Positions 35,085-43,696 of a DNA stretch of 64,000 nt are shown here, piece by piece. The stretch's first letter is position 1. Each line of letters opens with the position of its first letter. The stretch covers positions 20,770 to 84,769 of the forward strand of contig JOKI01000006.1 of the NCBI GenBank assembly GCA_000722615.1. The letters run 5' to 3'. The stretch is from Pseudorhizobium pelagicum. GTDB lineage: Bacteria > Pseudomonadota > Alphaproteobacteria > Rhizobiales > Rhizobiaceae. A program made the translations under genes and the position numbers. The notes under the pieces are model-generated. The model made no database searches and was not told where the DNA came from. It saw only the letters and a list, made by a program, of their open reading frames with translations.

Positions 35085-35771
35085 TCAGCCGCCGCTGTCT
35101 TGGCGCAACGAAGCGCGCAGGCGCCGGTAGCCGTCGCGAATGTCGTTCTCGAACGCGGCACGCAGCGCCTTGGCGTCCCGGTCCTGCAGGGCCTCGATCG
35201 CCATCTGGTGGTTGCGCACCCCGTGACGGGCTTCTGCAAATTCCGGATAAAGGCCGTAGAACGATGGCCCGACGCGCAGCCATTGCGCCTCGATCAGCGC
35301 GATCAGATGCGGCATGCCCGACAGTCTGTAGACCAGGAAGTGGAATTCCTTGTTGTGCCACAGAGCTTCGCTATAGGCCTTTGTCTCCAGGCTTTTGTTG
35401 ATATCGATCTGGATTTCAAGCAGCTTTTCGATGTGATGATCCTGGCAGTGGGCTGCCGCCTGCTCCGCCGCCAGCCCTTCCAGCGCCAGGCGGATCAGCG
35501 TTACCTCGCGCAGGTCATCCTCGCCCAGGAACGGCACGATCACAGTCTTGGGCCCGGCATAGACCAGGGCGCCCTCCGCCGTGAGCCGGTTGATGGCATC
35601 GCGTGCCGGCGTTGAGCTGACGCCCAGCGCATCGGCCAGCGAGCGCACCGTCATCTTGTCGCCGGGTCGGTAGCCACCACGCGTCAAACGGTCCCGCAAT
35701 TCGCCGTACGCCGCTTCTCCGAGCCGTATGGTCTGCCCGGTTTTCCAGTTTGCCGCTGTCATCGACGCCAT
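35085..35771 (-). CDS. GntR/FadR-family regulator with FCD domain
   Basis: A 228-residue protein with an N-terminal winged HTH (about 25-85; LRDRLTRGGYRPGDKMTVRS, GVSSTPARDAINRL) and a C-terminal FCD ligand-binding domain (H-x-x-FH-x-LY, then NHQMAIEAL). ATG 35771 is chosen because AGAAGGAGG lies 4 bases before it. FCD regulators bind small carboxylic acids and repress catabolic or transport operons. Palindromes at 35032 and 35802 place it as the probable controller of both flanking operons. Confidence 0.93.
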   Translation of the reverse strand: MASMTAANWKTGQTIRLGEAAYGELRDRLTRGGYRPGDKMTVRSLADALGVSSTPARDAINRLTAEGALVYAGPKTVIVPFLGEDDLREVTLIRLALEGLAAEQAAAHCQDHHIEKLLEIQIDINKSLETKAYSEALWHNKEFHFLVYRLSGMPHLIALIEAQWLRVGPSFYGLYPEFAEARHGVRNHQMAIEALQDRDAKALRAAFENDIRDGYRRLRASLRQDSGG

Positions 35772-35801
35772 TTTGCCTCCTTCTGCGTTGACACGCACCT
35801 A

Positions 35802-35817
35802 TTTTGATGCAACAAAA
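35802..35817. promoter_or_regulatory. Near-perfect copy of the palindrome in the gntR/ABC intergenic region
   Basis: TTTTGATGCAACAAAA differs from the 35032 site by one base. It lies 30 bases upstream of the gntR ATG and about 150 bases upstream of the ABC transporter GTG, between divergent genes. It could serve autoregulation and control of the importer operon at once. Confidence 0.72.
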
Positions 35818-35966
35818 AATCAAATACGAAGATTCTGCAAAGTTTGTCGCGCCATTTCTCTACCTGATCGGGCCCCGCTAGTCATCACAGCGGCTGGTGC
35901 CGGCAGGGACGGAACCAGGATGCACCTGCGACGCGGCAGTCAACTCAAAACAAGCGGGGGAACAGT

Positions 35967-37079
35967 GTGATCGGTGAACGACTGACACTTCAGGACATCC
36001 AGAAGCAATACGGCCTCGCCTGGGCCGTGCGGGACGCCAGCGTGGAGGTGGCGGCAGGCGAGTTCATCTCGATCGTCGGTCCGTCGGGCTCCGGCAAGAC
36101 GACCCTTCTGACGATGATCGCCGGCTTCGAGATGCCCACCAGAGGCACGATCCGGGTGGGCGGCAAGGACATTACCTTCCTGGCACCCAATCGGCGCGAC
36201 ATCGGCATGGTCTTCCAGAAGTACGCCCTCTTCCCGCACTTGTCGGTGCGGCAGAACATCGAGTTTCCGCTGCGCATGCGCAACCGCTCGCAGTCTGGCT
36301 CCGCCAGGGCCCGGGTCGACGAGATGCTGGATCTGGTCCAGCTGCGGCCCTTCGCCGACCGCTTTCCGCATGAACTTTCAGGCGGGCAGCAGCAAAGGGT
36401 TGCCGTGGCGCGTGCACTGATCTTCGGCCCCCCGGTGATCCTGATGGACGAACCGCTGGGCGCTCTCGACAAGAAACTGCGAGAATCGATGCAGTTTGAG
36501 ATCAAGCGGCTGCAGGAAAGCCTCGGGACCACGGTCGTCTATGTGACGCATGACCAGGACGAGGCCTTGACGATGTCGGACCGGGTGGCGGTGATGCGCG
36601 ATGGCCGCATCGAGCAGATCGGCCGCCCGAGCGAACTCTATTCCGATCCGAAGACCGCCTTCGTCGCCGATTTCCTCGGCTCCATCAACTTTATCCCGGC
36701 CCGCCTCATGTCCCGGGCTGGCGATGTCGTGACCGCGCAGATCGGCTCGGGCCAGATCGTCACCGCGCGCCTGTCGCGCGAGGATGGTGCCGGCCTCGAG
36801 GCCGGTGACGCCCTGCAGCTGGCCGTGCGCCCGGAACACATCGGCTTCAACGCAGCCGCGGCCGAAAACGCGGTGCCGCTTGAGGGGCGGCTGGAAAACG
36901 TGGTCTTCGCCGGCGCCACCGTGATGGTCTTCGTGCGCCTTTGCGCCACCGGCCAGACGGTGCGGGTTCAGGTTCCCTCTCTCGATCTGTCCCTGCCCGA
37001 CAAGGGCAGCGCCGTGGCACTCACCCTGTCGGCCAAGACCGTCAAGGCCTTTGGCGGCGACAAGGGGGGTGAAGCATGA
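35967..37079 (+). CDS. Polyamine/spermidine-type ABC transporter ATP-binding protein (PotA-like)
   Basis: The 370-residue ATPase starts at GTG 35967. Walker A is GPSGSGKT at 38-45, the signature LSGGQQQR at 137-144, Walker B ILMDEP and the H-loop VTHDQDEAL. A C-terminal TOBE-like domain (about 260-365) puts it in the PotA/FutC group. It energises import by the two permeases and the binding protein encoded downstream. The stop overlaps the next ATG. Confidence 0.94.
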   Translation: MIGERLTLQDIQKQYGLAWAVRDASVEVAAGEFISIVGPSGSGKTTLLTMIAGFEMPTRGTIRVGGKDITFLAPNRRDIGMVFQKYALFPHLSVRQNIEFPLRMRNRSQSGSARARVDEMLDLVQLRPFADRFPHELSGGQQQRVAVARALIFGPPVILMDEPLGALDKKLRESMQFEIKRLQESLGTTVVYVTHDQDEALTMSDRVAVMRDGRIEQIGRPSELYSDPKTAFVADFLGSINFIPARLMSRAGDVVTAQIGSGQIVTARLSREDGAGLEAGDALQLAVRPEHIGFNAAAAENAVPLEGRLENVVFAGATVMVFVRLCATGQTVRVQVPSLDLSLPDKGSAVALTLSAKTVKAFGGDKGGEA

Positions 37080-37969
37080 GCACGGTCGCATCAATTCCTC
37101 GCACGTCCCGGGTCTCCATCTTCGTTCGCGGTCGTTCCGCCAGACGCTATGCACCGCTGACCTCGCTGTTGCTCGTCCTGCCGCTGTTTGTAACCTTTGC
37201 GATCGGGTTCCTCTATCCGGTGGCCATGCTGGTCGATCTCAGTTTCTCCACCGGGCTTGCACCCTATCAGCGGCTCGTCGAGGAGAGCCTCTACCTTGAT
37301 GTCCTGAGGACAACGGTGTTGACGGCCGGTGCCGTCGCCCTGCTGTGCCTGCTGCTCGGCTATCCGGTCGCCTATGCCATGGCGCGCCGCGGTGGCAAGG
37401 CAGCCCTGATCACAGCCGCATGCGTGCTGATTCCGCTGTGGACCTCGGTGCTGATCCGCTCCTATGCCTGGATCGTGCTGCTCCAGCGCAACGGCATCGT
37501 CAACACGCTCCTGCAAGCCTCCGGCCTGAGCGATGGCCCCCTCACCCTTCTCTACACCCAGGGTGCGGTGATTTTGGCGATGACCCATGTGCTGCTGCCC
37601 TTCGCCATCCTGCCGATCCACTCGACCCTGCGGATGCTGCCGGCAGATCTGACGCGCGCCGCCGCCAACCTGGGAGCGGGACCGGTGCGGGCCTTCCTCT
37701 CGGTGACATTGCCGTTGAGCCTTCCCGGCGTATTTGCCGGCGCCGTCCTCTGCTTCGTACTGGCCTTGGGATTCTACATCACCCCGGCGCTGGTGGGCGG
37801 TCCCGGCTCCATGCTGATGGCAACCTTGATCGGTCAGCAGACGACGGTCGTTCTCGACTGGCCCTTCGCTGCGGCCCTGTCCACCGTCCTGCTCGCCATC
37901 ACGCTGCTGATCGTCCTGGCGTCCCAGCGCGTCGTCGCACTCAGCAAGGGGTTTTCCAATGGTCACTGA
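37076..37969 (+). CDS. ABC transporter permease (PotB-like)
   Basis: A 297-residue protein with six predicted helices and the permease EAA-type loop AAANLGAGPVRAFLSVTLPL. It begins with a cytoplasmic stretch and a first helix at about 27-50. ATGA overlap with the ATPase gene and an 11-base overlap with the next permease show one operon. Confidence 0.93.
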   Translation: MSTVASIPRTSRVSIFVRGRSARRYAPLTSLLLVLPLFVTFAIGFLYPVAMLVDLSFSTGLAPYQRLVEESLYLDVLRTTVLTAGAVALLCLLLGYPVAYAMARRGGKAALITAACVLIPLWTSVLIRSYAWIVLLQRNGIVNTLLQASGLSDGPLTLLYTQGAVILAMTHVLLPFAILPIHSTLRMLPADLTRAAANLGAGPVRAFLSVTLPLSLPGVFAGAVLCFVLALGFYITPALVGGPGSMLMATLIGQQTTVVLDWPFAAALSTVLLAITLLIVLASQRVVALSKGFSNGH

Positions 37970-38849
37970 ACGGACATCCAGCCTTCCGATTGCCGCTGCC
38001 GGCGAAGCGATCGCATCGGCCCGGTCACCAAGGCACGGGGGCGGCCTGACCGCCGCCAAGGCCGTCGCGGCCACCGTGGTTGCTGCCATCCTCGTGTTCC
38101 TCGTGTTGCCGACGCTGATCATTGTGCCGATGTCGCTGAGCGAGACCGCCTACCTGCAGTTTCCGCCGCAAGGACTGACGCTGGACTGGTATGGCGCGTA
38201 TTTTTCCGATGCCGACTGGATGGCATCGACCTGGTTCAGCCTCCAGATCGCCCTGGCGACCTCTCTGGCGGCAACCGTCGTGGGAACCCTGACGGCGCTG
38301 GCGATCGGCAAGGGAGACCTGCCGTTCAAGGGCCTGGTGCAGGCGATGGCCCTGGGACCGATGATCGTTCCGCACGTCGTGCTCGGTGTCGCCCTTTACC
38401 TCGTCTTTTCGCCGCTGCACCTGACGGGGACCTTCGTCGGGTTCCTGGTGGCCCATACGGTGCTTGCCGTCCCCTTCGTCGTCATTACCGTCACCGCGGC
38501 CCTGCAGCGCCTCGACCCGGCCCTAGAACTGGCCGCGCTCAATTGCGGTGCCTCCAGGGCCCAGGCCTTCACCCTGATCACCATGCCGAACATTGCGCCC
38601 GGCATCGCCGCCGGCGCCGTGTTTGCCTTCATTGCCTCCTTTGACGAAGCGACCGTCGCCTTCTTTCTCTCCGACGAGGGCGGAAAACCGATCGGCCGCA
38701 AGATGTTTGAAGACATCGACTTCAACCTCACGCCGGTGATCGCAGCCGCCTCGACGGTGATCGTCTCGGCCTCGCTCTGCCTCATCGGCATTGCCCACCT
38801 CATCTCCAGTGCCCGCCGTATCAACAGCAAGGAAGGACGACCGGAATGA
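37959..38849 (+). CDS. ABC transporter permease (PotC-like)
   Basis: A 296-residue permease with six helices and an EAA loop (LNCGASRAQAFTLITMPN). It pairs with the upstream PotB-like permease as a heterodimeric channel. The N-terminal 30 residues are longer and more basic than in typical PotC. The stop overlaps the binding-protein start (ATGA). Confidence 0.93.
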   Translation: MVTERTSSLPIAAAGEAIASARSPRHGGGLTAAKAVAATVVAAILVFLVLPTLIIVPMSLSETAYLQFPPQGLTLDWYGAYFSDADWMASTWFSLQIALATSLAATVVGTLTALAIGKGDLPFKGLVQAMALGPMIVPHVVLGVALYLVFSPLHLTGTFVGFLVAHTVLAVPFVVITVTAALQRLDPALELAALNCGASRAQAFTLITMPNIAPGIAAGAVFAFIASFDEATVAFFLSDEGGKPIGRKMFEDIDFNLTPVIAAASTVIVSASLCLIGIAHLISSARRINSKEGRPE

Positions 38850-39910
38850 CCACCAGATCAATCAAACATGCCTTTGCAAGCCTGACCCTCGCCGTCACGC
38901 TCGCCACCGGCCACACCAGTGCCACCGCGCAAGAGCAGGTGATCATCGCCTCCACCGGCGGTGCCTATGACCGCGCGCTCAAGGAAGCCTGGTTCGATCC
39001 CTTCACGCAAGCGACGGGGATCGCGGTACAGGTAGTGTCTGCCACCAATGCCGAAATGCGGGCCAAGGCGTCAGCCATGGTCCGGGCCGGAAACGTCACC
39101 TGGGATCTCTACCTGGAAGGCGAGATCCAGGCAGCTTCCGATGCCCACCGGCAGGTGACGGAAGACCTGTCGCCGTTCTGCGCCGGTTATGCCTCCAAGG
39201 CGGGACTGGTCGGCAATGCCTGTGCGCCCGGCGGCGCGCTCCTGCAATCGACGGCAACCCTTCTGGCCTATCGTACGGACGGCAATCGGCCGGCGCAGCC
39301 GGAGACCTGGGCCGACATGTGGGACACGCAGACGTTTCCCGGCGGCCGTGCCTTTCCCAATTTCGACGACCCCTGGCGGGTGCTTGCCGCCGCCCTGCTT
39401 GCCGACGGCGTCGACAAGGACAAGCTGTTTCCGCTCGACGTCGACCGCGCCTTTGCAAAACTCGACACCATCCGCGACCACGTCACGCTGTGGTGGAAAA
39501 CTGGCGACCAGAGCGTTCAGGGCTTTCGCAACGGCGACTACGATCTGGGCCAGATTTGGCTGACGCGGGCCAGGTCGATGAGGGACGAGGGCCTGCCCAT
39601 CGCCTGGTCCTACAAGGCTGCCTTCCTGGTCGGCGATCGCATTGCCCTCATCAAGGGCGCGCCGAACCGCGACAATGCCCTGAAGCTGATCGCCTATTGG
39701 CTCGACAACCCGTCGGTCCAGGCGCAGGCCTGCAGCACATTGTCGTGCACGCCGCCCAGCGCCGACGCCATTGCCTTGATGTCTGAGGAGGCGCGCCAGT
39801 CGATGCCGACCACCGATGAGATCAGCCAGCATGTGATCGTCCCGGATGCCGAATGGATCAATGCGAATGCAGCCATGCTGCTGCAGCGCTGGAACAACTG
39901 GGTTCGCTGA
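38846..39910 (+). CDS. Periplasmic solute-binding protein (PotD-like)
   Basis: The 354-residue protein has a signal peptide (about 1-29, ending SATAQ) and a class that matches PotD/extracellular family 1 binding proteins: VIIASTGGAYDRALKEAW at the mature N-terminus and AIAWSYKAAFLVGDRIAL in the second lobe. In PotD-like families this fold binds amines such as putrescine or GABA. The ligand here is not known. It is the fourth gene of the importer operon. Confidence 0.92.
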   Translation: MTTRSIKHAFASLTLAVTLATGHTSATAQEQVIIASTGGAYDRALKEAWFDPFTQATGIAVQVVSATNAEMRAKASAMVRAGNVTWDLYLEGEIQAASDAHRQVTEDLSPFCAGYASKAGLVGNACAPGGALLQSTATLLAYRTDGNRPAQPETWADMWDTQTFPGGRAFPNFDDPWRVLAAALLADGVDKDKLFPLDVDRAFAKLDTIRDHVTLWWKTGDQSVQGFRNGDYDLGQIWLTRARSMRDEGLPIAWSYKAAFLVGDRIALIKGAPNRDNALKLIAYWLDNPSVQAQACSTLSCTPPSADAIALMSEEARQSMPTTDEISQHVIVPDAEWINANAAMLLQRWNNWVR

Positions 39911-40051
39911 CAAAGCCTTGCGCACGAGGACCGGCAGGTCTTGCACGCTTGCCGCTCCCGTCCAAGCGCAGCAGGGGCGCGATTTACTGCAACGGCATCG
40001 GCAGCAGAGCCGGCACCTCGGGAGATGCGACGTTCTGTTGAAGAGGGTACC

Positions 40052-40774
40052 ATGGAAGATAAGGTCCTCATTGCCTCCAATGACGCGGATTTCTGCGTCT
40101 TCGTCGGCCATGTCCTGGCGCAGAGCGGCTTTCGATCCAGTGTCATCGACCCCGCTGACGGGATCGACGACGACGCCCTGCGCACGGTCCGGGCCATCAT
40201 CGTCGCCAGCAATGACGACATGGATGCCATCCTGGCCTTCTGCCGGCGGGTTCGGGCGGTGCCCTCGCCACAGCCGATGCCGCTGCTGGCGTTGATTTCG
40301 GCGCGCCATGAGCAACACTACCTGTCACTGGTCAAATGCGGCGTCGACCAATGCATCTTGCGCCCCGTCGCGCCGGACCTGATCATCTCCTGCCTGATCA
40401 GCGTGATCCAGAGATCAGGTCGGCCGCTGGCCAGGAAGGATCCTGAAGGTCAACAGCCCGACGCCCTCACCACCAGGGATGACACACGGCAGTTGATCGG
40501 CCACGGTGGCAGCATCCACCTCACCCCAACCGAGTACAGGCTCCTGAAGCGGCTGCTTGCAAACCCCGGGCAGGTGGTCTCCCGTCATCAACTGATCGAA
40601 GCGGCCTGGCCCGCGGCACGCCATGTCGAGCCGCGCACCGTCGACGTCCATATCGGCAAGCTCCGGCAAGCGCTGGTGATGACGACCGGCCGGCGAGTGA
40701 TCAGGACGATCCGCTCCAGCGGCTTTGTCGCCGAGCTGCCGGGCGTCGCGGACTGCAAAGACGAGCCCTGCTGA
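40052..40774 (+). CDS. OmpR/PhoB-like winged-helix regulator with degenerate receiver (copy 2)
   Basis: A 240-residue protein with a receiver-like N-terminus (1-120) and a winged helix (about 155-230; LTPTEYRLLKRLLANP, EPRTVDVHIGKLRQAL). The expected phospho-acceptor is missing: the strand reads AIIVASNDD instead of an LxxxD motif. It is therefore probably controlled by ligand or protein contact rather than phosphorylation. GAAGAGG precedes the ATG. It shares the winged-helix sequence with copy 1 (30482-31168) but lies in the other operon. Confidence 0.88.
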   Translation: MEDKVLIASNDADFCVFVGHVLAQSGFRSSVIDPADGIDDDALRTVRAIIVASNDDMDAILAFCRRVRAVPSPQPMPLLALISARHEQHYLSLVKCGVDQCILRPVAPDLIISCLISVIQRSGRPLARKDPEGQQPDALTTRDDTRQLIGHGGSIHLTPTEYRLLKRLLANPGQVVSRHQLIEAAWPAARHVEPRTVDVHIGKLRQALVMTTGRRVIRTIRSSGFVAELPGVADCKDEPC

Positions 40775-40864
40775 AGTCTTGTCGAATTCTTACAGGTGTC
40801 TTCGTGGTCAATGCCGGCTTGCCATGACCAACTCCCCGCTTGCAGAGCCATTGGGAGGCAAGCC

Positions 40865-42106
40865 ATGCGAAAAGAGCAGATGAGCGGGCAACATCGGACC
40901 GGTCGCAACACAGCGGCGATGATCGACGCGGCCGCCAGTTCCTTTGAGGCCGCGCACTATCAGGGTATCATGGCGCTCTACGCCATCCCGAAGACAGGGC
41001 GCAGCGTGCAGCTACCGGTCACCGGCAAAACCGTCGTCGACTTCGTCCGCTGCTCCTACCTTGGCCTCGACAACCATCCAGCCATCATCGAAGGCGCCAC
41101 CAAGACCGTGCGAGACAGTGGCGCCCTGCACTGGTCCTGCGCCCGCACGAGGCTGAACTTCAGCGTCCTGGGGGATCTGGAGGCGGAGCTCTCAAGCCTG
41201 TTCGACGCCCAGGTGGTCACCTTTACCACCGTGCTGGCCGCCAATATGAGCGCGCTGCCGCTTCTGGCGTCCGGCCACATGACGAGCGGCCGCAAGCCGG
41301 TGATGGTATTTGACCGGCTGGCTCATGCGACGCTGGCGCACCACAAGGCCGTTGTCGCCGAGGAAACCACTGTCGAGACCATTGCCCACAACGATCTCGA
41401 TGCGCTGGAAGCCCTGTGCAAGAGCCATCACCAGGTCGCCTATATCTGTGATGGCGTCTATTCGATGGGCGGTCATGCGCCCCTGGAGGCGCTGCGATCC
41501 CTGCAGGATAAATATGGGCTGTTCCTCTACGTCGACGACGCCCATGGGATCTCGATCGAAGGCCGGCACGGGGCCGGCTTTGCCCGCAGCGCCCTGGGGC
41601 CGCTTGGCGAGCGGACGATCGTTGCCGCCTCTCTGGGCAAGGGATTTGGTGCCTCGGGAGGAATGCTCATGCTCGGCACCGCCCGCCAGGAGTTGCTGTT
41701 TCGGCGCTTTGCCATCGCCTATGCCTTTTCCGCGTCACTCAACACGGCTGCGATCGGGGCAGCGCTGGCGTCTGCGGCCATCCATCGGACGGCGGAACTT
41801 GCGCAGCGACAACAGTCGCTGCGCAACAATCTTGTCCTGCTGGATGCTTTGCTGCCGACCGACCAGGCATCGTCCATCCTGCCCATTCGCACCGTGCCGA
41901 TCGGCGATGAGCTGCTTGCGGTTGCCGCGGCGCGACAACTGCTGGCGCAGGGCTTTTACACCTCGGCCATCTTCTTTCCCACCGTCGCCCGTGGCGAGGC
42001 GGGGATACGCATCTGCCTGACGAGCGACCATTCACAGCAGCAGATCAGGGATCTCGTGGCCGCGGTCAACGGGATCATCGATGAAATCCGAACGCCGATC
42101 CTGTAG
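40865..42106 (+). CDS. Alpha-oxoamine synthase-like PLP enzyme
   Basis: The 413-residue enzyme matches the fold-type I alpha-oxoamine synthases (BioF, KBL, serine palmitoyltransferase, CqsA). VYSMGGHAPLEAL, YVDDAHGIS and the Schiff-base K259 in ASLGKGFGASGG are present. These enzymes condense an amino acid with an acyl-CoA to give an alpha-aminoketone. GGGAGG 6 bases before ATG 40865 fixes the start. No biotin or threonine genes are nearby, so biosynthesis of an aminoketone signal or metabolite is possible but unproved. Confidence 0.85.
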   Translation: MRKEQMSGQHRTGRNTAAMIDAAASSFEAAHYQGIMALYAIPKTGRSVQLPVTGKTVVDFVRCSYLGLDNHPAIIEGATKTVRDSGALHWSCARTRLNFSVLGDLEAELSSLFDAQVVTFTTVLAANMSALPLLASGHMTSGRKPVMVFDRLAHATLAHHKAVVAEETTVETIAHNDLDALEALCKSHHQVAYICDGVYSMGGHAPLEALRSLQDKYGLFLYVDDAHGISIEGRHGAGFARSALGPLGERTIVAASLGKGFGASGGMLMLGTARQELLFRRFAIAYAFSASLNTAAIGAALASAAIHRTAELAQRQQSLRNNLVLLDALLPTDQASSILPIRTVPIGDELLAVAAARQLLAQGFYTSAIFFPTVARGEAGIRICLTSDHSQQQIRDLVAAVNGIIDEIRTPIL

Positions 42107-42265
42107 GCTTGGCCGGCAAAATTCCAGGCCTGCCCCGTCAAGGCGGTCCTCTTGCAGACGGCAGGTCTCACGCCTCTGCTCAAGCGCGAGAGCGGCTGCG
42201 CAAAGTTCTCGGAACCGCGTCTTCCGGCGCCACAGTGTCTATGCGGCGGCGTCATCATCGGCAAC

Positions 42266-42290
42266 AAAAAGGCCCGCGTAATGGCGGGCC
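42266..42290 (-). terminator. Rho-independent terminator after csbD
   Basis: On the minus strand GGCCCGC-CATTAC-GCGGGCC forms a 7-base-pair GC stem and is followed by T5. It lies 25 bases after the csbD-like stop codon. Confidence 0.85.
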
Positions 42291-42314
42291 TCGATATCAA
42301 AAACGACGGGTGAT

Positions 42315-42461
42315 TCATGACTTGTCGACGACGTTCTTGGCTTGCTGCGCGGCACCTTTGCGTTCCATGCTGTGGTTGTCTGTGGCGTCGCCTACAGCCT
42401 GCTTGGCCTGGCCTGTCAGCTCATTGGCTTTGCCGGAAATCTTGTCGGATGTCGAGCCCAT
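42315..42461 (-). CDS. CsbD family stress protein
   Basis: A 48-residue protein with the CsbD signature: SDKISGKANELTGQAKQAVG, then a short hydrophilic helix. ATG 42461 has AAGGAG 7 bases upstream; the in-frame ATG at 42467 is only 1 base from it. CsbD proteins are small, abundant and induced by general stress, with no known activity. It is monocistronic, with its own terminator. Confidence 0.92.
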   Translation of the reverse strand: MGSTSDKISGKANELTGQAKQAVGDATDNHSMERKGAAQQAKNVVDKS

Positions 42462-42500
42462 GGTCATTCTCCTTGTCTCCCACACCAGGGTGCTCAACAA

Positions 42501-42852
42501 GGTCGGTCAGTATCCAAACTGGCTTGGCATTGGTTGCTCGCTAAAATAAATGATCCATTGTCCGTTTATTTGCACTTATGTCCTGATAAAGGCATCTCGG
42601 CCACCTACCAGCGTTCACGAGCCGCTGCGCAAGGTGCAAGTTGTTAAATCGCTCTGACGAAACGTGGCACCTGGCGAAAAGAGACATGGCGGCTCCATAC
42701 GGGGTCCGATCAAGCCAGCGGAGTGCGGATTTTTCCAACGGAACAAGATAAAGATCCAAAGCTGGGCCCCTCCCCCTGCAAAAGACGCCCGGCCCAGCCT
42801 GGCATCAGCCCCGTGCCGATCCGTCCGCACACCCTGCTTTGGACTAGCTCGG
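42501..42852. other. Intergenic region, no gene recognised
   Basis: About 350 bases upstream of csbD and downstream of the lyase-like gene. Frames are open on both strands, but none has a recognisable protein pattern or start. It should contain the csbD promoter. Confidence 0.4.
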
Positions 42853-43605
42853 CTACTGAGCTTCTACGGATACGCGTGTTGGGCCACGCTTGACATCACG
42901 AAACCATGCCACGAGCGTCGGGTAATCGCGTCCGCCATAGCGACTGACAAAGCTCCGGTAGATGCCATATTTGAAATAGACCGGCTGGTTTCTGTCGACA
43001 TTGGGGCCCGCAAGATCAACCTTCTTTTGACCATCGACCCAAACGTTTATGAAGCCATCCTGTTGCCGGGACCATTTTGCGTGCACAAGAACCTCCGTCC
43101 AAGCACCGCGCATTGCAGCAGCAGGCTTTAGAGAGACGTTTCGCAACGGTCGCACTGGATTCATTGGATCCTTCTGGACCTGCGATGGATTCGACAGCTC
43201 AAATTCATAGCCGTACTCGTCGAACTGGAAAAGAACCGGGGGCTTTCCCTCGCCCTTCTGATGGAACTGACCTAGTTTTGTAGTCAGAGGCGCTGTTCTG
43301 GGCCAGTCTTCCGGAACATAGACAGAGAAACTGTACCAGTACTCAGACCCAACCTTCGACGCTGGAAGTTGCTCCGACTTCTCGATCCGCTCTCTGTCGG
43401 CACCGCAGTCTCCCGTCGATCTTGGGCAATCTCCCGGCCGAAGCTCGAAGCGCTCCGCGTTGGATCCATCGGGCGCCCGTGATCGACTGTAGGCATAGGA
43501 TTTGCCGGCACTCTGCAAGTCAAAGCTGCTAAACCCACCCGACGAAGTGCATCCTGCCGTCACCGCAACAGTCAAAGCCAACAGCGACCCAAGCAACCGA
43601 CTCAT
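42853..43605 (-). CDS. Heparin-lyase-I-like polysaccharide lyase, lipoprotein
   Basis: The 250-residue protein has a lipobox (VTAGC, Cys19). A jelly-roll domain follows with YWYSFSVYVPEDWP, LGQFHQKGEGKPPVLFQFDEY, WTEVLVHAKWSRQQDGFINVW and a YFKYGIYRS motif, the pattern of the PF14099 polysaccharide-lyase family. Such proteins act on acidic polysaccharides, often the cell's own exopolysaccharide. Attachment to the membrane by the lipid anchor is expected. No polysaccharide cluster is nearby. Confidence 0.82.
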   Translation of the reverse strand: MSRLLGSLLALTVAVTAGCTSSGGFSSFDLQSAGKSYAYSRSRAPDGSNAERFELRPGDCPRSTGDCGADRERIEKSEQLPASKVGSEYWYSFSVYVPEDWPRTAPLTTKLGQFHQKGEGKPPVLFQFDEYGYEFELSNPSQVQKDPMNPVRPLRNVSLKPAAAMRGAWTEVLVHAKWSRQQDGFINVWVDGQKKVDLAGPNVDRNQPVYFKYGIYRSFVSRYGGRDYPTLVAWFRDVKRGPTRVSVEAQ

Positions 43606-43696
43606 GTTCCCTATCCCTCGACGCCCGCTGAACGACCAGATTAATCGGGAGCGGACCCTCGCAACACTCCCAGATGGGAGGCATGCCGAACGGGAC

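Noticed and set aside
39071-40318. Minus-strand frame of 415 codons across the solute-binding protein and the second OmpR-like regulator
   Set aside because: It spans two real genes and an intergenic region and has no recognisable domain.
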